A stretch of 64,000 nucleotides of DNA from NCBI RefSeq assembly GCF_002907375.1, contig NZ_MIYK01000001.1, positions 372,001 through 436,000 of the forward strand. Reading direction: 5' to 3'. Origin of the DNA: Fructilactobacillus lindneri DSM 20690 = JCM 11027 (GTDB taxonomy: Bacteria > Bacillota > Bacilli > Lactobacillales > Lactobacillaceae). Every line of letters begins with the position of its first letter. Within the stretch, counting starts at the first letter, position 1. The position numbers were made by a program, and so were the translations under genes. Positions 1 to 8,773 of this stretch are shown piece by piece. The notes under the pieces were generated by a model that was not told the origin of the DNA, did not search any database, and saw only the letters and a list, made by a program, of their open reading frames with translations.

Positions 1-372
1 TTTTCTTGATCCAACCACTCCCAGCATTGCATTTTTAGTTAAAAGATTAATATCTCCTGCGTAAAATAAAATGATTGGCGGAAGATAAATTTCTTTTAAT
101 TGCTGAGGATAACTGTCATCTAAAATTGAAATCCAATTTTGCTGTTGATTAATTTTTATTAATTTATCCAATGAAGAACTTAAAAAATCAATTTTAAAGT
201 TTTGCGTTCGCAAATGATTTTCACTCAATAAATGACATATTTTTGCACATAAAGTTTCGATTGATAAACTTGATATTTCACATTGATTAATCCACTCGTA
301 AACTAAGCTTTCTCCCTTGAGACCAATTCCAGAACATAATTTAATTCTTAATAGTAGTTCTCTTTTATTCAT
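1..372 (-). CDS. dprA: DNA processing protein DprA, N-terminal part (cut by window edge)
   Basis: This is the first 124 codons of DprA, which loads RecA onto incoming single-stranded DNA during natural transformation. I translated it from the sequence. An N-terminal helical (SAM-like) region is followed by the family signature near residues 85-123: YPQQLKEI, PPIILFYAGD and the start of the Rossmann-like DNA-binding fold, VVGSRK. The ATG at 372 has AAGGTAGAG upstream. The gene follows rnhB by 34 bases in the same direction, the common rnhB-dprA-topA order of lactobacilli. The C-terminal part lies outside the window, so its intactness cannot be judged. Confidence 0.9.
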   Translation of the reverse strand, partial: MNKRELLLRIKLCSGIGLKGESLVYEWINQCEISSLSIETLCAKICHLLSENHLRTQNFKIDFLSSSLDKLIKINQQQNWISILDDSYPQQLKEIYLPPIILFYAGDINLLTKNAMLGVVGSRK

Positions 373-406
373 AAAATATACTCTACCTTTTTAGATAGAT
401 ACGTTT

Positions 407-1168
407 TTATGATTTTAAATTTTTAACTGGGGCAAAACTTTTTCGATGAATTGGAGTTGCTCCAAATTTTTGTAAGGCAATCAAATGTTGCTTAGTCCCA
501 TATCCATCATTTTTTTCAAATCCATATTCCGAATATTTTTGACTATATTTAATCATCAAGTCATCTCGTGTTACTTTAGCGATAATACTAGCAGCTGCAA
601 CGCTAATTGACTTTGAATCTCCTTTAATCAATTTTGTTTGTGGAATCTCAATATCAATTGACATTGCATCGACAATAATATGTTCTGGAGTGATAGAGAG
701 TCCCTCAATTGCTTGTTTCATTGCGATTTTAGTTGCTTCATAAATATTAACTTCATCGATAACTTGGCTTGAAATCTCAGCGCAGTTGTAACTCAATGCT
801 TCTTGTTTTATCAATGGAATTAAATCACGACGTTGTTGATCTGATAGTTTTTTTGAATCATTTACTGTAATAACATCAAAATCTTTGGGAATAATAACTG
901 CTCCAGATACTACTGGTCCAGCTAATGGACCTCTTCCAACCTCATCAACTCCAGCAATATAAGTTACACCTTTTTCCCAAATTGTATTCTCATAACGAAA
1001 TCGTTCATGAAATGCAGTAATTTTTTCATTATTTTTCATAATTCTATTAGATACTTTTCGCACAATAGCTTGAACCCCTTTTCGGGAATCATTTTTATAC
1101 AACAAAAAAAGCGGGTCCGATAAGTCATTAACCCGCTTAAATTGTTTCGCAATCTCTGTAATTTTCAT
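407..1168 (-). CDS. rnhB: Ribonuclease HII
   Basis: This enzyme cuts RNA in RNA-DNA hybrids, including single ribonucleotides in DNA, in the cytoplasm. It has 253 residues. The core begins with GVDEVGRGPLAGP, placing the catalytic pair at D75 and E76. A VDA motif (D167) and GDSKS (D184) supply the other acidic residues, followed by the SIIAKVTRD helix. The first 65 residues are the N-terminal extension usual for Firmicutes RNase HII. The ATG start is preceded by AAGGA. It starts 5 bases after the rbgA stop, so the two are probably co-transcribed and coupled. Confidence 0.96.
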   Translation of the reverse strand: MKITEIAKQFKRVNDLSDPLFLLYKNDSRKGVQAIVRKVSNRIMKNNEKITAFHERFRYENTIWEKGVTYIAGVDEVGRGPLAGPVVSGAVIIPKDFDVITVNDSKKLSDQQRRDLIPLIKQEALSYNCAEISSQVIDEVNIYEATKIAMKQAIEGLSITPEHIIVDAMSIDIEIPQTKLIKGDSKSISVAAASIIAKVTRDDLMIKYSQKYSEYGFEKNDGYGTKQHLIALQKFGATPIHRKSFAPVKNLKS

Positions 1169-1173
1169 GAGTT

Positions 1174-2031
1174 TTATTCCTTAATAAGCTCGTTTGGTTC
1201 ATCAAGTGTGTAACGACCTAATTTACCTTTACGAATGTCATTAATGATTCGATCAGAAGCACGATCATAATCATCGCGCATACCAATTTTTTCAGTTATT
1301 TTCAATAATAAATTTGGATTATTCAAATCTAAATCAGCACTAGTTAAATGGTATCTTTTAATAACTTCGTCAGGATACTTATTTTTAAAAAAATCTAAAG
1401 CAAAAAGAGCCACATCATCACTATGATAAGATTTTTCTCGAATTGCACCTGTTACTGCTAGTTTTTCTGCAATCTCTTGACTTTGAAACTTAGGCCATAA
1501 AATCCCTGGTGTATCGAGTAATTCCAATCGTCCATTAGATGTCAGCCATTGTTGCCCTTTAGTAACCCCAGGACGATTTCCAACTGGAGCAGAACGCTTA
1601 TTAACTAATTGATTTAACAAAGTCGACTTACCTACATTTGGGACACCCACACAAATTGCTTTGATTGACTTGCGCTCAACACCTTTTTCATTTTTAAGAA
1701 GTAATTTATTTTTTAAAATTTCTTTAGCTGCACTTTCAATTTTCTTTCTAGCGCCATTAACCTTAGAATCAATGGCAATTGCATCAATTCCTTGGCTTTT
1801 GAAATATGAAATCCACTTATTAGTTAAATTGGGATCAGCTAAATCAGCTTTAGTTAATATCATCAAACGGGGCTTATCTATACTAATTCTTTTTATTTCA
1901 GGATTAATAGAAGTATATGGAATACGAGCATCAACTAATTCAAAAACAATATCAACTAACCCGATATTTTCTTCAAATTGTCTGATGGCTTTGGCCATAT
2001 GTCCAGGAAACCATTGGATATTACTTTTCAT
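1174..2031 (-). CDS. rbgA: Ribosome biogenesis GTPase RbgA (YlqF)
   Basis: This GTPase is needed for a late step of 50S subunit assembly. Its GTPase motifs are circularly permuted: the G4 motif LTKAD (about residues 59-63) comes before the P-loop GVPNVGKS (129-136) and DTPG (173-176). That order is diagnostic of the YlqF/YawG family. An RNA-binding C-terminal domain follows. I start it at the ATG at 2031 (protein begins MKSNIQWFPGHM), because AGAGGAG lies 8 bases upstream. A longer reading up to 2052 would translate through that ribosome binding site. It lies between yozE and rnhB. Confidence 0.96.
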   Translation of the reverse strand: MKSNIQWFPGHMAKAIRQFEENIGLVDIVFELVDARIPYTSINPEIKRISIDKPRLMILTKADLADPNLTNKWISYFKSQGIDAIAIDSKVNGARKKIESAAKEILKNKLLLKNEKGVERKSIKAICVGVPNVGKSTLLNQLVNKRSAPVGNRPGVTKGQQWLTSNGRLELLDTPGILWPKFQSQEIAEKLAVTGAIREKSYHSDDVALFALDFFKNKYPDEVIKRYHLTSADLDLNNPNLLLKITEKIGMRDDYDRASDRIINDIRKGKLGRYTLDEPNELIKE

Positions 2032-2044
2032 TTTGAAAACTCCT

Positions 2045-2266
2045 CTAATCAAGGTAAGCTAAATACTTTTGCCATGCATCATCAAAAATTGTCATCGACG
2101 GCAAATATCCAGCATTTTCTTCTAAATATTTAGATAAATTCTGAAAATCATTTTCATGTTTGGGGAAGGTCTGATCAAAAAAAGCGTTATTAGCAAACTG
2201 TGCAATTTCATCGTAACTATCAGGATTTCTTTCTGTCATTAAATACTCATAAAAACTTTTACGCAC
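2045..2266 (-). CDS. yozE: YozE-family small protein (SAM-like fold, DUF1250)
   Basis: This 73-residue protein matches the YozE/UPF0346 family: it opens with [12 protein letters not shown], has aromatic-rich spacing throughout, and ends with WQKYLAYLD. The family has a small SAM-like helical fold and no assigned biochemical role. The start is GTG at 2266, supported by AAAAAGGAG at normal spacing. It sits 12 bases after dfrA and 13 bases before rbgA in one run of minus-strand genes, so co-transcription is likely. The identity is from sequence pattern only; no function can be inferred beyond the family. Confidence 0.85.
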   Translation of the reverse strand: MRKSFYEYLMTERNPDSYDEIAQFANNAFFDQTFPKHENDFQNLSKYLEENAGYLPSMTIFDDAWQKYLAYLD

Positions 2267-2278
2267 AATTACTCCTTT

Positions 2279-2770
2279 TTAATTCACTTTACGTTTAAAA
2301 ATATCAAATTGATGAGGATATTCTGAATTATCTTTTCCTGGGATTTCTTTTATTTTTTCAAATTTTGAATAATCAATTGGAATCATTTTTGTATCTCCAT
2401 CAACTTCTTTGTCAATAGATGTACGATACAATAATTTTACATAAGGAAGTAATGCTTCATAAACCTTTCTTCCTCCAACAACAAAAATAATATCGTCTTT
2501 ATATTTATTTGCATATTGCAAGAAATCATTTTCATCACTAAATACTTTCACATCTACTGGAAATTGTTTGGGATTACGATGAGTTAAAACTAAATTTTTA
2601 CGATGCGGTAATGGTCTTCCAAAACTTTTATAAGTAGTATATCCTGCTAAAATTTGATGATTTAAAGTTTGCTCTTTAAAAAATTTCATGTCATCTGGAA
2701 TATTCCATGGTAAATTTCCATTTTTTCCAATCACATGATTTTTTGCTTCTGCCCATATATAAGCTAACAT
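2279..2770 (-). CDS. dfrA: Dihydrofolate reductase
   Basis: This enzyme reduces dihydrofolate to tetrahydrofolate with NADPH, restoring the cofactor used up by ThyA. It has 163 residues, close to the 162 of the L. casei enzyme. Visible family features are the N-terminal strand LAYIWAE, the Met20-type loop with IGKNGNLPWNIPDDMKFFK (the acidic active-site residue lies in IPDD), the strand IFVVGGRKVYEALLP for the NADPH site, and a C-terminal beta region. The ATG follows thyA by 9 bases. The thyA-dfrA pair is a standard functional operon for dTMP synthesis. Confidence 0.97.
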   Translation of the reverse strand: MLAYIWAEAKNHVIGKNGNLPWNIPDDMKFFKEQTLNHQILAGYTTYKSFGRPLPHRKNLVLTHRNPKQFPVDVKVFSDENDFLQYANKYKDDIIFVVGGRKVYEALLPYVKLLYRTSIDKEVDGDTKMIPIDYSKFEKIKEIPGKDNSEYPHQFDIFKRKVN

Positions 2771-2779
2771 TAATTTCTC

Positions 2780-3730
2780 CTATACTGCAACTGATCCCTT
2801 AATAGTCTTATGATGCTGATAACCTTCAACCTTAATATCATCAATATCATAATCAAAAACACTTTTTTTATCTGGATTTAACCATAATTTAGGTGCTTTA
2901 TATGGTTTTCTGGTTAATTGTTGTTTAATTTGTTCAATATGATTTAAATAAATATGTGCATCACCTAAAGTATGAATAAATGCTCCAGGTTTTAATCCAC
3001 ATTCTTTTGCAATTAAATTAGTTAACAAAGCATAACTAGCAATGTTAAACGGAACACCTAAAAATACATCTGCACTTCGTTGATATAATTGACAACTTAA
3101 CTTACCGTCATTTACATAAAATTGAAACATGGTATGACATGGTGGTAGAGCAACATTGTCAACATCTTCCGGGTTCCAAGCAGTCACAATCATTCGCCTT
3201 GAATTTGGATTAGTTTTAATCGTATGAATGACATTTTTAATTTGATCAATAGCTTCACCCGTACTAGTCTTCCAATTTCTCCATTGGCTTCCATATACTA
3301 ATCCCAGATCTCCATATTTAGCAGCAAAATTTTCATCATCAATTATTTTTTCACAAAATATTTGTTTCTGCTTTAAATATTCTTTTTTAAATTTTGGATC
3401 ATTTTGAGCACGTAACCCAAAATCTGTCATATCTGGGCCTTGATACTCTGACGAAGTAATCCACTTCTTAAACGCCCATTCATCCCAAATATGATTATTA
3501 TTTTGCAACAAATAGCGAATATTTGTATCACCTTGTAAAAACCAGAGAAGTTCACTTTTAATTAATCTAAACGGAACATTCTTAGTAGTCAATAAAGGAA
3601 ATCCTTCAGACAAATCAAAGCGCATCTGATAACCAAAATAACTAATTGTTCCAGTTCCTGTACGATCCTCTTTTTTTTGCCCATTTTCTAAGATAAATTT
3701 TGCTAAATTTAGGTATGCATCTTCTAGCAT
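2780..3730 (-). CDS. thyA: Thymidylate synthase
   Basis: ThyA makes dTMP from dUMP using methylene-tetrahydrofolate, giving dihydrofolate, which the neighbouring DfrA recycles. It has 316 residues, the length of the L. casei enzyme, and includes the extra segment of about 50 residues (roughly 85-140) typical of that type. The catalytic cysteine is C198 in [23 protein letters not shown] gives the phosphate-binding arginines, and [16 protein letters not shown] the substrate-binding region. The ATG at 3730 has AAAAGGAG upstream. It follows the ABC-F gene by 18 bases. Confidence 0.98.
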   Translation of the reverse strand: MLEDAYLNLAKFILENGQKKEDRTGTGTISYFGYQMRFDLSEGFPLLTTKNVPFRLIKSELLWFLQGDTNIRYLLQNNNHIWDEWAFKKWITSSEYQGPDMTDFGLRAQNDPKFKKEYLKQKQIFCEKIIDDENFAAKYGDLGLVYGSQWRNWKTSTGEAIDQIKNVIHTIKTNPNSRRMIVTAWNPEDVDNVALPPCHTMFQFYVNDGKLSCQLYQRSADVFLGVPFNIASYALLTNLIAKECGLKPGAFIHTLGDAHIYLNHIEQIKQQLTRKPYKAPKLWLNPDKKSVFDYDIDDIKVEGYQHHKTIKGSVAV

Positions 3731-3748
3731 GTTAACTCCTTTTAAATA

Positions 3749-5647
3749 TTAATCTACAAATTGACTTAGATATTCCCATCTGCTAATCAAATTTTCTGAT
3801 TCATGATTAAGTTCATATAACTGTTTTTGCAAATCAGCTAATTTGTCATAGTTGCTTCCATTTTTTTGCATCTCTGATTTAACTTCATTAATCTGTTGTT
3901 CATTATGATCAATTTTAGTTTCAATCTTATCCCATTCTAATCTTTCTGCATAAGTAAGCTTAGTTTTTTGCTTTGAATCAATTTTAGTTTTATTAGAAAT
4001 TAAACTTTTTTTATTTTTAATTTTGTTATTATTTTGCTTAGTTTCTCTTTTATTGCTTAAATAATCAGTAAATACACCTGTATATCTTTCAATTTTGGCG
4101 TTACCATCAAAAATCAACAATTGATCGGCAACTTTGTCTAGGAAATATCGATCATGTGAAACAGTAATCGTCGTTCCATTAAAGTGTTTAATATAATCTT
4201 CAAGTACCGTTAGTGTTCCAATATCTAAATTGTTAGTTGGTTCATCTAATAACAATACATTAGGCTGTTCCATTAAAAGTTTCAGTAGATATAGTCTTCT
4301 CTTTTCCCCACCTGATAATTTTCTTATTAATGTTCCATGCATAAATTTTGGGAATAAAAATTGTTCCAATAAATTTGTAACACTAATTTTATTACCATCC
4401 TGATCAACAACATTTTGACCTACATCAGTTAGATAACTTATAACCCGCTTATCATCTGGGATTGGTTCCATTTGTTGCGTATAATAACCTAATTTAACTG
4501 TTTCTCCAATCTCAATAGTACCGGATTCAATTGGACACAATCCAGCAATCATATTTAGGAATGTTGACTTTCCTGCTCCGTTTTCTCCACTAATTCCAAT
4601 TCTTTGCTGATTCTGGATTAGCATACTAAAATCTTTTAAGATTGTTTTATCAGCAACTTTCAAATCAACATTTTTAATTTCAATTACTTTTTTACCCAAG
4701 CGTTGCTGTCCCATGCTGATGTCAACATTTTCCTCAATATTAGGGCCTTCCTTTACTTTATCCTGTAAATCATTAAATCTTTCAATTCGAGCATTTTGCT
4801 TAGTTGAACGAGCTTTTGCTCCAGTTTTCATCCATTTTAATTCTTGCTTATATAATTGTTGTTCTTTATGGCTAGCATATTGTTGCTCACTAATCAATTC
4901 AGCTTTCTTAGCAACATAGGTTTGATAGTTACCTGGATATTCGTATAATCCCCCAAATGAAAGTTCCCAAATATGATTAACAACTTGGTTAAGAAAATAA
5001 CGATCATGTGTTACAACTACCAATGATCCTTTATATTTCGCAAGATATTGCTCTAACCATTCAATTGAATCAAAATCTAAATGATTGGTTGGTTCATCCA
5101 ATAACAACAAATCTGGAGATTGAATTAATACTTGAGCCAGTCCAACTCGCTTTTGTTGACCACCAGACATTGTCCCAACCTTTTGGTTTAAATTAGTGAC
5201 TTTTAACTGGTTTAAGACAGTTTTAACTCGACTTTCAGCGTTCCAAGCATCTTTTTCATTCATATGAGCTTCAGCATCCAAATAGGCTTTCTCAAATTCT
5301 TTATTATCTGGATGGTTAGAATAATTATTCAAAGCGTCTTCATAATGCCTAATCACTTGAAAAACACTTTGATTGCCAGAAAAGACAGCATCTAAAACCG
5401 TCATATTTTCTGGCAACTTAGGATGCTGTTTTAGATAACCAATACGATAAGCTTTAGAAGTTATAATTTGACCTGTCACATCACTGTCAATCCCAGAAAT
5501 GGTATTCAATAATGATGACTTTCCACTTCCGTTAGTTCCAATTAAACCGATTCGGTCATGTTCATTAATGGTAAAATCTAAATTTTCAAATAGTTTTTTT
5601 TCACCATATGTTTTTGTTAAATTTTCTGCTTTTAATGTTTCTACCAT
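3749..5647 (-). CDS. ABC-F family ATPase (Uup/YfmR-like)
   Basis: This is a soluble 632-residue protein with two ABC ATPase domains and no membrane segments, so it is an ABC-F translation factor rather than a transporter. The first Walker A is GTNGSGKS (37-44) and the second is GENGAGKS (about 355). Both halves carry ABC signatures (MSGGQQKR and LSGGEKRR) and LLLDEPTN Walker B segments. A linker lies between the domains. A Lys/Asn-rich stretch leads into a C-terminal coiled coil (about 565-630), which is characteristic of the Uup branch. Relatives act on the ribosome, some to rescue stalled elongation, but the precise target here is unknown. It lies between cca and thyA. Confidence 0.92.
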   Translation of the reverse strand: MVETLKAENLTKTYGEKKLFENLDFTINEHDRIGLIGTNGSGKSSLLNTISGIDSDVTGQIITSKAYRIGYLKQHPKLPENMTVLDAVFSGNQSVFQVIRHYEDALNNYSNHPDNKEFEKAYLDAEAHMNEKDAWNAESRVKTVLNQLKVTNLNQKVGTMSGGQQKRVGLAQVLIQSPDLLLLDEPTNHLDFDSIEWLEQYLAKYKGSLVVVTHDRYFLNQVVNHIWELSFGGLYEYPGNYQTYVAKKAELISEQQYASHKEQQLYKQELKWMKTGAKARSTKQNARIERFNDLQDKVKEGPNIEENVDISMGQQRLGKKVIEIKNVDLKVADKTILKDFSMLIQNQQRIGISGENGAGKSTFLNMIAGLCPIESGTIEIGETVKLGYYTQQMEPIPDDKRVISYLTDVGQNVVDQDGNKISVTNLLEQFLFPKFMHGTLIRKLSGGEKRRLYLLKLLMEQPNVLLLDEPTNNLDIGTLTVLEDYIKHFNGTTITVSHDRYFLDKVADQLLIFDGNAKIERYTGVFTDYLSNKRETKQNNNKIKNKKSLISNKTKIDSKQKTKLTYAERLEWDKIETKIDHNEQQINEVKSEMQKNGSNYDKLADLQKQLYELNHESENLISRWEYLSQFVD

Positions 5648-5660
5648 TAAATTACCTCAT

Positions 5661-6872
5661 TTACATATTATTGCTTATCTTTTTTGCTCGTCTTAATAAT
5701 TTATCAGTGTCATTATTAACTTGTAAATCAATGACTTCATGTTCTAACTGACTTAAGATTTTACCTAAATTTGGGCCTGGATGAAAACCATTTTTTATTA
5801 AAATACTACCATTGATTTTTAATTCATTTTTATGTTTGATTGGTAAATGTTGATATAAATCATTTATTTGCGTTGTCATGATTGAATTTTCAAATACAGC
5901 AGCTACCTGATTGGCCTTTAATAAATTCCCCAACCCAATTTCATAAGTCGTCCAGGCAGTTAAGTTATTTTTTGTAATGGCGTAACAGCCCATAACAATT
6001 TTAAGCGTGGTTTCAATCATTTTATTAGAACATTTCCACAAACGCATCATCTTTTTTATTTGATCATAATTCAGCTTTAATGAAATTGAAAATAATGACC
6101 AGACCTGATCTTCGCTCTTGATATTTTCTGCAATTGGTAAATGAACTAATTCCTTTAAGCTTACAATAAATCGATCAAAAAAAGGAACATTGTTAAACAT
6201 ATCTGTTTCAAGCATTTGTTGTATACCACGACCAGGGGCAAAGCCTAACATCATCTTAACAAATTCAACGTTAATTCTTTCAATAGCAATTTTTTTTAAT
6301 AATGAACTATGTTTTTTAATTGCATTAAATGTATCACTTTCAATCGTAAAGTCCAATTGACTGCCAAAACGAACTGCTCGCATCATTCTTAAAGCATCTT
6401 CATTAAAACGCTGCTCTGGGTCTCCCACAGCCCTAATTAAATGTCGTCGTAAATCACCAATTCCATCAAACAAATCAATTACATCGCCATTTTCGCGCAT
6501 TGCCAAGGCATTAATTGTGAAATCACGTCTTTTTAAATCTTCTTTTAGTGATCTAACAAAGTTAACTTGGTCTGGTCGCCGATAATCCTGATATCCTGTT
6601 TCTGTTCTAAAAGTTGTTATTTCAAAACCAATATTATCGAACATAACCGTAATGGTCCCATGTTCAATCCCAGTATCGATAGTACGTTTAAACATTTGTT
6701 TAATTTCAGCTGGATAGGCAGAAGTGGCCATATCAACATCGTGAATTGGAAGGCCAATGATTGTATCCCTAACACTTCCCCCAACAAAATATGCTTCATA
6801 ATCATGTTTTTCAATAACCTGTAATACTTTACGCGCATCAACAAATTCAACAGGTAAATGTTCAATTTTCAA
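5661..6872 (-). CDS. cca: CCA tRNA nucleotidyltransferase
   Basis: This enzyme adds or repairs the 3'-CCA end of tRNAs. It has 403 residues, normal for a class II bacterial enzyme. The nucleotidyltransferase head has GGSVRD (31-36) and the metal-binding DVD (45-47), followed by RRDFTINALA and the ERINVEFVKM region of the neck. The start appears to be TTG at 6872, with AGAAGG 8 bases upstream and no ATG nearby that keeps the N-terminal strand. An extended -10 promoter at 6913-6921 probably drives cca and the genes downstream. Confidence 0.95.
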   Translation of the reverse strand: MKIEHLPVEFVDARKVLQVIEKHDYEAYFVGGSVRDTIIGLPIHDVDMATSAYPAEIKQMFKRTIDTGIEHGTITVMFDNIGFEITTFRTETGYQDYRRPDQVNFVRSLKEDLKRRDFTINALAMRENGDVIDLFDGIGDLRRHLIRAVGDPEQRFNEDALRMMRAVRFGSQLDFTIESDTFNAIKKHSSLLKKIAIERINVEFVKMMLGFAPGRGIQQMLETDMFNNVPFFDRFIVSLKELVHLPIAENIKSEDQVWSLFSISLKLNYDQIKKMMRLWKCSNKMIETTLKIVMGCYAITKNNLTAWTTYEIGLGNLLKANQVAAVFENSIMTTQINDLYQHLPIKHKNELKINGSILIKNGFHPGPNLGKILSQLEHEVIDLQVNNDTDKLLRRAKKISNNM

Positions 6873-6895
6873 AGAAGCAACCTTCTTTCATTACT

Positions 6896-6910
6896 AGATA
6901 ATAATTATCT
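6896..6910. repeat. Short inverted repeat at the cca promoter
   Basis: AGATAAT, one central base, then ATTATCT form a perfect 7-base inverted repeat. It starts 3 bases downstream of the cca -10 box, about where transcription should begin. It could be an operator, but in AT-rich DNA a repeat this short may be chance. Confidence 0.4.
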
Positions 6911-6912
6911 AT

Positions 6913-6921
6913 ATTATACCA
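6913..6921 (-). promoter_or_regulatory. Extended -10 promoter of cca
   Basis: On the minus strand this reads TGGTATAAT, a perfect -10 box with the TGn extension. No good -35 is seen at 17 bases. It lies about 40 bases upstream of the cca start and just past the terminator of the preceding TPR gene. Confidence 0.6.
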
Positions 6922-6940
6922 AAAAGCAGTCAACCTAATA

Positions 6941-6989
6941 AAAAGTGCTACTAATTATCAAGAAAAAGATGATAATCAAGTAGCACTTT
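6941..6989 (-). terminator. Terminator after the TPR gene
   Basis: AAAGTGCTAC pairs with GTAGCACTTT, and the stem is extended inward by TAATTATC/GATAATCA with small irregularities. On the minus strand the hairpin is followed by TTTTTATT. It begins 4 bases past the stop of the TPR gene. Confidence 0.85.
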
Positions 6990-6993
6990 AATT

Positions 6994-8256
6994 TTATTGT
7001 TGTTCCAAATCATCTAGCATATAAATCATTTCATCATCGCCAGGCTCTAATTTTACATATTGCTTTAATAAATCAATAGTTTTTTCAACTTGTCCATTTT
7101 CACGCAAAAATAGGATATATTGTTTCAAAAAATCTGGATTATTTTTTGAATCAGGATATGCTTTTTCATAATAGACTTGTGCGTTTTTAATTTGATCTAA
7201 ATGGTCATAAGCAATCGCAAGATCCCAATAAATTTGCGGATCAACGTCATGTTCTTGTAAATATGGTTTTAAAAAGTCAATATCCTCTTGATATTTACCA
7301 TCTTTAAGGTAAACGTCTGAAAGTTTAATAATAACCGCCATATTTTGTGGATTAGCCCGATTACCTTTTTGTAAGTAATCAGTCACTAGTTCTGATTTAC
7401 CTAATTTTGCTGCTGTATCAGCCGCTTTTAAGTATAAGGCAACATTATACTCATCCACACTTATACCCTCTTGATACGTCCTTAGTGCTTCTTCAGGCTT
7501 GCCATCTTTTAAAAAGGCTTCTCCTAAATAAACATAGAGAGTAGCATACTGCGGATCTGAATCACGCAGCATTTCAAACATTTCAATTGCCTTTTTATAA
7601 TTTCCTAATTGTAAATAAGTAAATCCAGTTTCAAACTGTACAGACGGCGTCATATCAATTGGTTTAATTTGTTCTAAATAACCAATTGCTTGTTCGAACT
7701 TGCCAGCATGAGCATAACAAACTCCTAATCGTTCAACTAAGTTAACATTTGAAATGCTTAATTCCCCTTGCTTTATCAAATTAAGATAAATTGGGATTGA
7801 TTGATTATATTTTCCCGTTGAATAATATAATTCAGCCAATGCAAATTTAATTACATTCTCATCAGGAGCAAGTTTTTCTGCTTCTAGTAATTTATGTTCA
7901 CTAACTACAAATAAATCCTGTGTTTGATATAAATCAGCTTCTACTAAAAGGGCATTAATGTAATAAGGAGAACCTGGTTTAATCTCATTTAAACAATTTA
8001 AAGCTTCATCAGTTTCATCTTTCGAAATTAAAATATCTGCAATATAAGTTCTAATCTCATCTTCATCAGGATATTTTGCCAATAATTGTTTGTATATTTT
8101 CAAAGCATCATCTGAAAATCCCAAAGAATATAATTCTTCTGCCAGGGAAAAAAGCATTTCATCACTATCAGATTTTAAGGCTTCTTTAAAATTTTTTTTA
8201 AACTCTTCTAAATCATTTTTTTGTAATTCATCTAACGCTTTTTCTGAATAACTCAT
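6994..8256 (-). CDS. Tetratricopeptide repeat protein
   Basis: This soluble protein of 420 residues is made almost entirely of TPR helices. There are about ten units; clear ones include SLGFSDDALKIYKQLLAKYPD, STGKYNQSIPIYLNLI, QLGNYKKAIEMFEMLRDSDPQ and KDGKPEEALRTYQEG. It has no signal peptide or membrane segment. TPR arrays act as protein-binding scaffolds, and a TPR gene between the HU gene and cca is conserved in lactobacilli, but its partner is not known. The start is ATG at 8256, preceded by AGAGGAG at 6 bases. An upstream reading to 8289 lacks a ribosome binding site. Confidence 0.88.
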   Translation of the reverse strand: MSYSEKALDELQKNDLEEFKKNFKEALKSDSDEMLFSLAEELYSLGFSDDALKIYKQLLAKYPDEDEIRTYIADILISKDETDEALNCLNEIKPGSPYYINALLVEADLYQTQDLFVVSEHKLLEAEKLAPDENVIKFALAELYYSTGKYNQSIPIYLNLIKQGELSISNVNLVERLGVCYAHAGKFEQAIGYLEQIKPIDMTPSVQFETGFTYLQLGNYKKAIEMFEMLRDSDPQYATLYVYLGEAFLKDGKPEEALRTYQEGISVDEYNVALYLKAADTAAKLGKSELVTDYLQKGNRANPQNMAVIIKLSDVYLKDGKYQEDIDFLKPYLQEHDVDPQIYWDLAIAYDHLDQIKNAQVYYEKAYPDSKNNPDFLKQYILFLRENGQVEKTIDLLKQYVKLEPGDDEMIYMLDDLEQQ

Positions 8257-8271
8257 ATTATCTCCTCTAAC

Positions 8272-8302
8272 AAAAAAGTCAGTCCGCACATGCGAACCGA
8301 CT
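8272..8302 (-). terminator. Terminator after the HU gene
   Basis: AGTCGGTTCGCA on the minus strand pairs with TGCGGACTGACT (two G-U pairs) and is followed by TTTTTTG. It lies 17 bases after the HU stop and just before the ribosome binding site of the TPR gene. Confidence 0.8.
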
Positions 8303-8319
8303 AAATATCAAATAAATAA

Positions 8320-8595
8320 TTATTTGACAGCTTCTTTCAATGCTTTACCAGGTTTAAAGGCAGGTACCTTACTTGCTGGAATTTCAATTTCTTTTCCAGT
8401 TTGTGGGTTACGACCTTTACGTGCGGCACGTTCACGAACTTCAAAACTACCGAAACCAATTAATTGAACACGTTCACCTTTAGCAAGTTGATCTTGGATG
8501 GCATCAAAAACTGCATCTAATGCAGCAGTTGCATCCTTTTTAGTTAAACCAGTTGATTTAGCAACGTCATCTACTAATTCTGCTTTGTTGGCCAT
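8320..8595 (-). CDS. hup: DNA-binding protein HU
   Basis: This 91-residue nucleoid protein bends and compacts DNA as a dimer. It has the full HU pattern: [22 protein letters not shown] for the dimer helices, [23 protein letters not shown] for the beta arm entry, and [20 protein letters not shown] at the end. The ATG at 8595 follows AGGAGGTGA at the ideal distance, so the longer frame to 8631 is not used. It has its own promoter (8703-8731), a leader of about 100 bases and its own terminator, which fits a highly expressed single gene. Confidence 0.97.
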   Translation of the reverse strand: MANKAELVDDVAKSTGLTKKDATAALDAVFDAIQDQLAKGERVQLIGFGSFEVRERAARKGRNPQTGKEIEIPASKVPAFKPGKALKEAVK

Positions 8596-8702
8596 GAGTG
8601 ATTCACCTCCTGAAAGATGTTTAAAAAACACCGACTTCTAAGCTCCTACAAGTCTTATGTAGCGGAACTAGATGAAATAATGCAAACATCATTTCGTATT
8701 TA

Positions 8703-8731
8703 AAGATAGCACATGAAAACTGCGATTGCAA
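8703..8731 (-). promoter_or_regulatory. Sigma-A promoter of the HU gene
   Basis: On the minus strand: TTGCAA, 17-base spacer, TATCTT, with TGC directly before the -10 (extended -10). Transcription would start near 8696 and leave a leader of about 100 bases. A weaker pair, TTGCAT/TACATA, lies further downstream. Confidence 0.65.
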
Positions 8732-8773
8732 CGCAATTATAACTAATTTTACTTTAATTCCAATTATAAATTA

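Noticed and set aside
1661-2062. Open frame of 133 codons on the plus strand over rbgA
   Set aside because: Reverse-frame shadow of a well-supported gene; Leu/Ile/Ser-rich, with no start signal.
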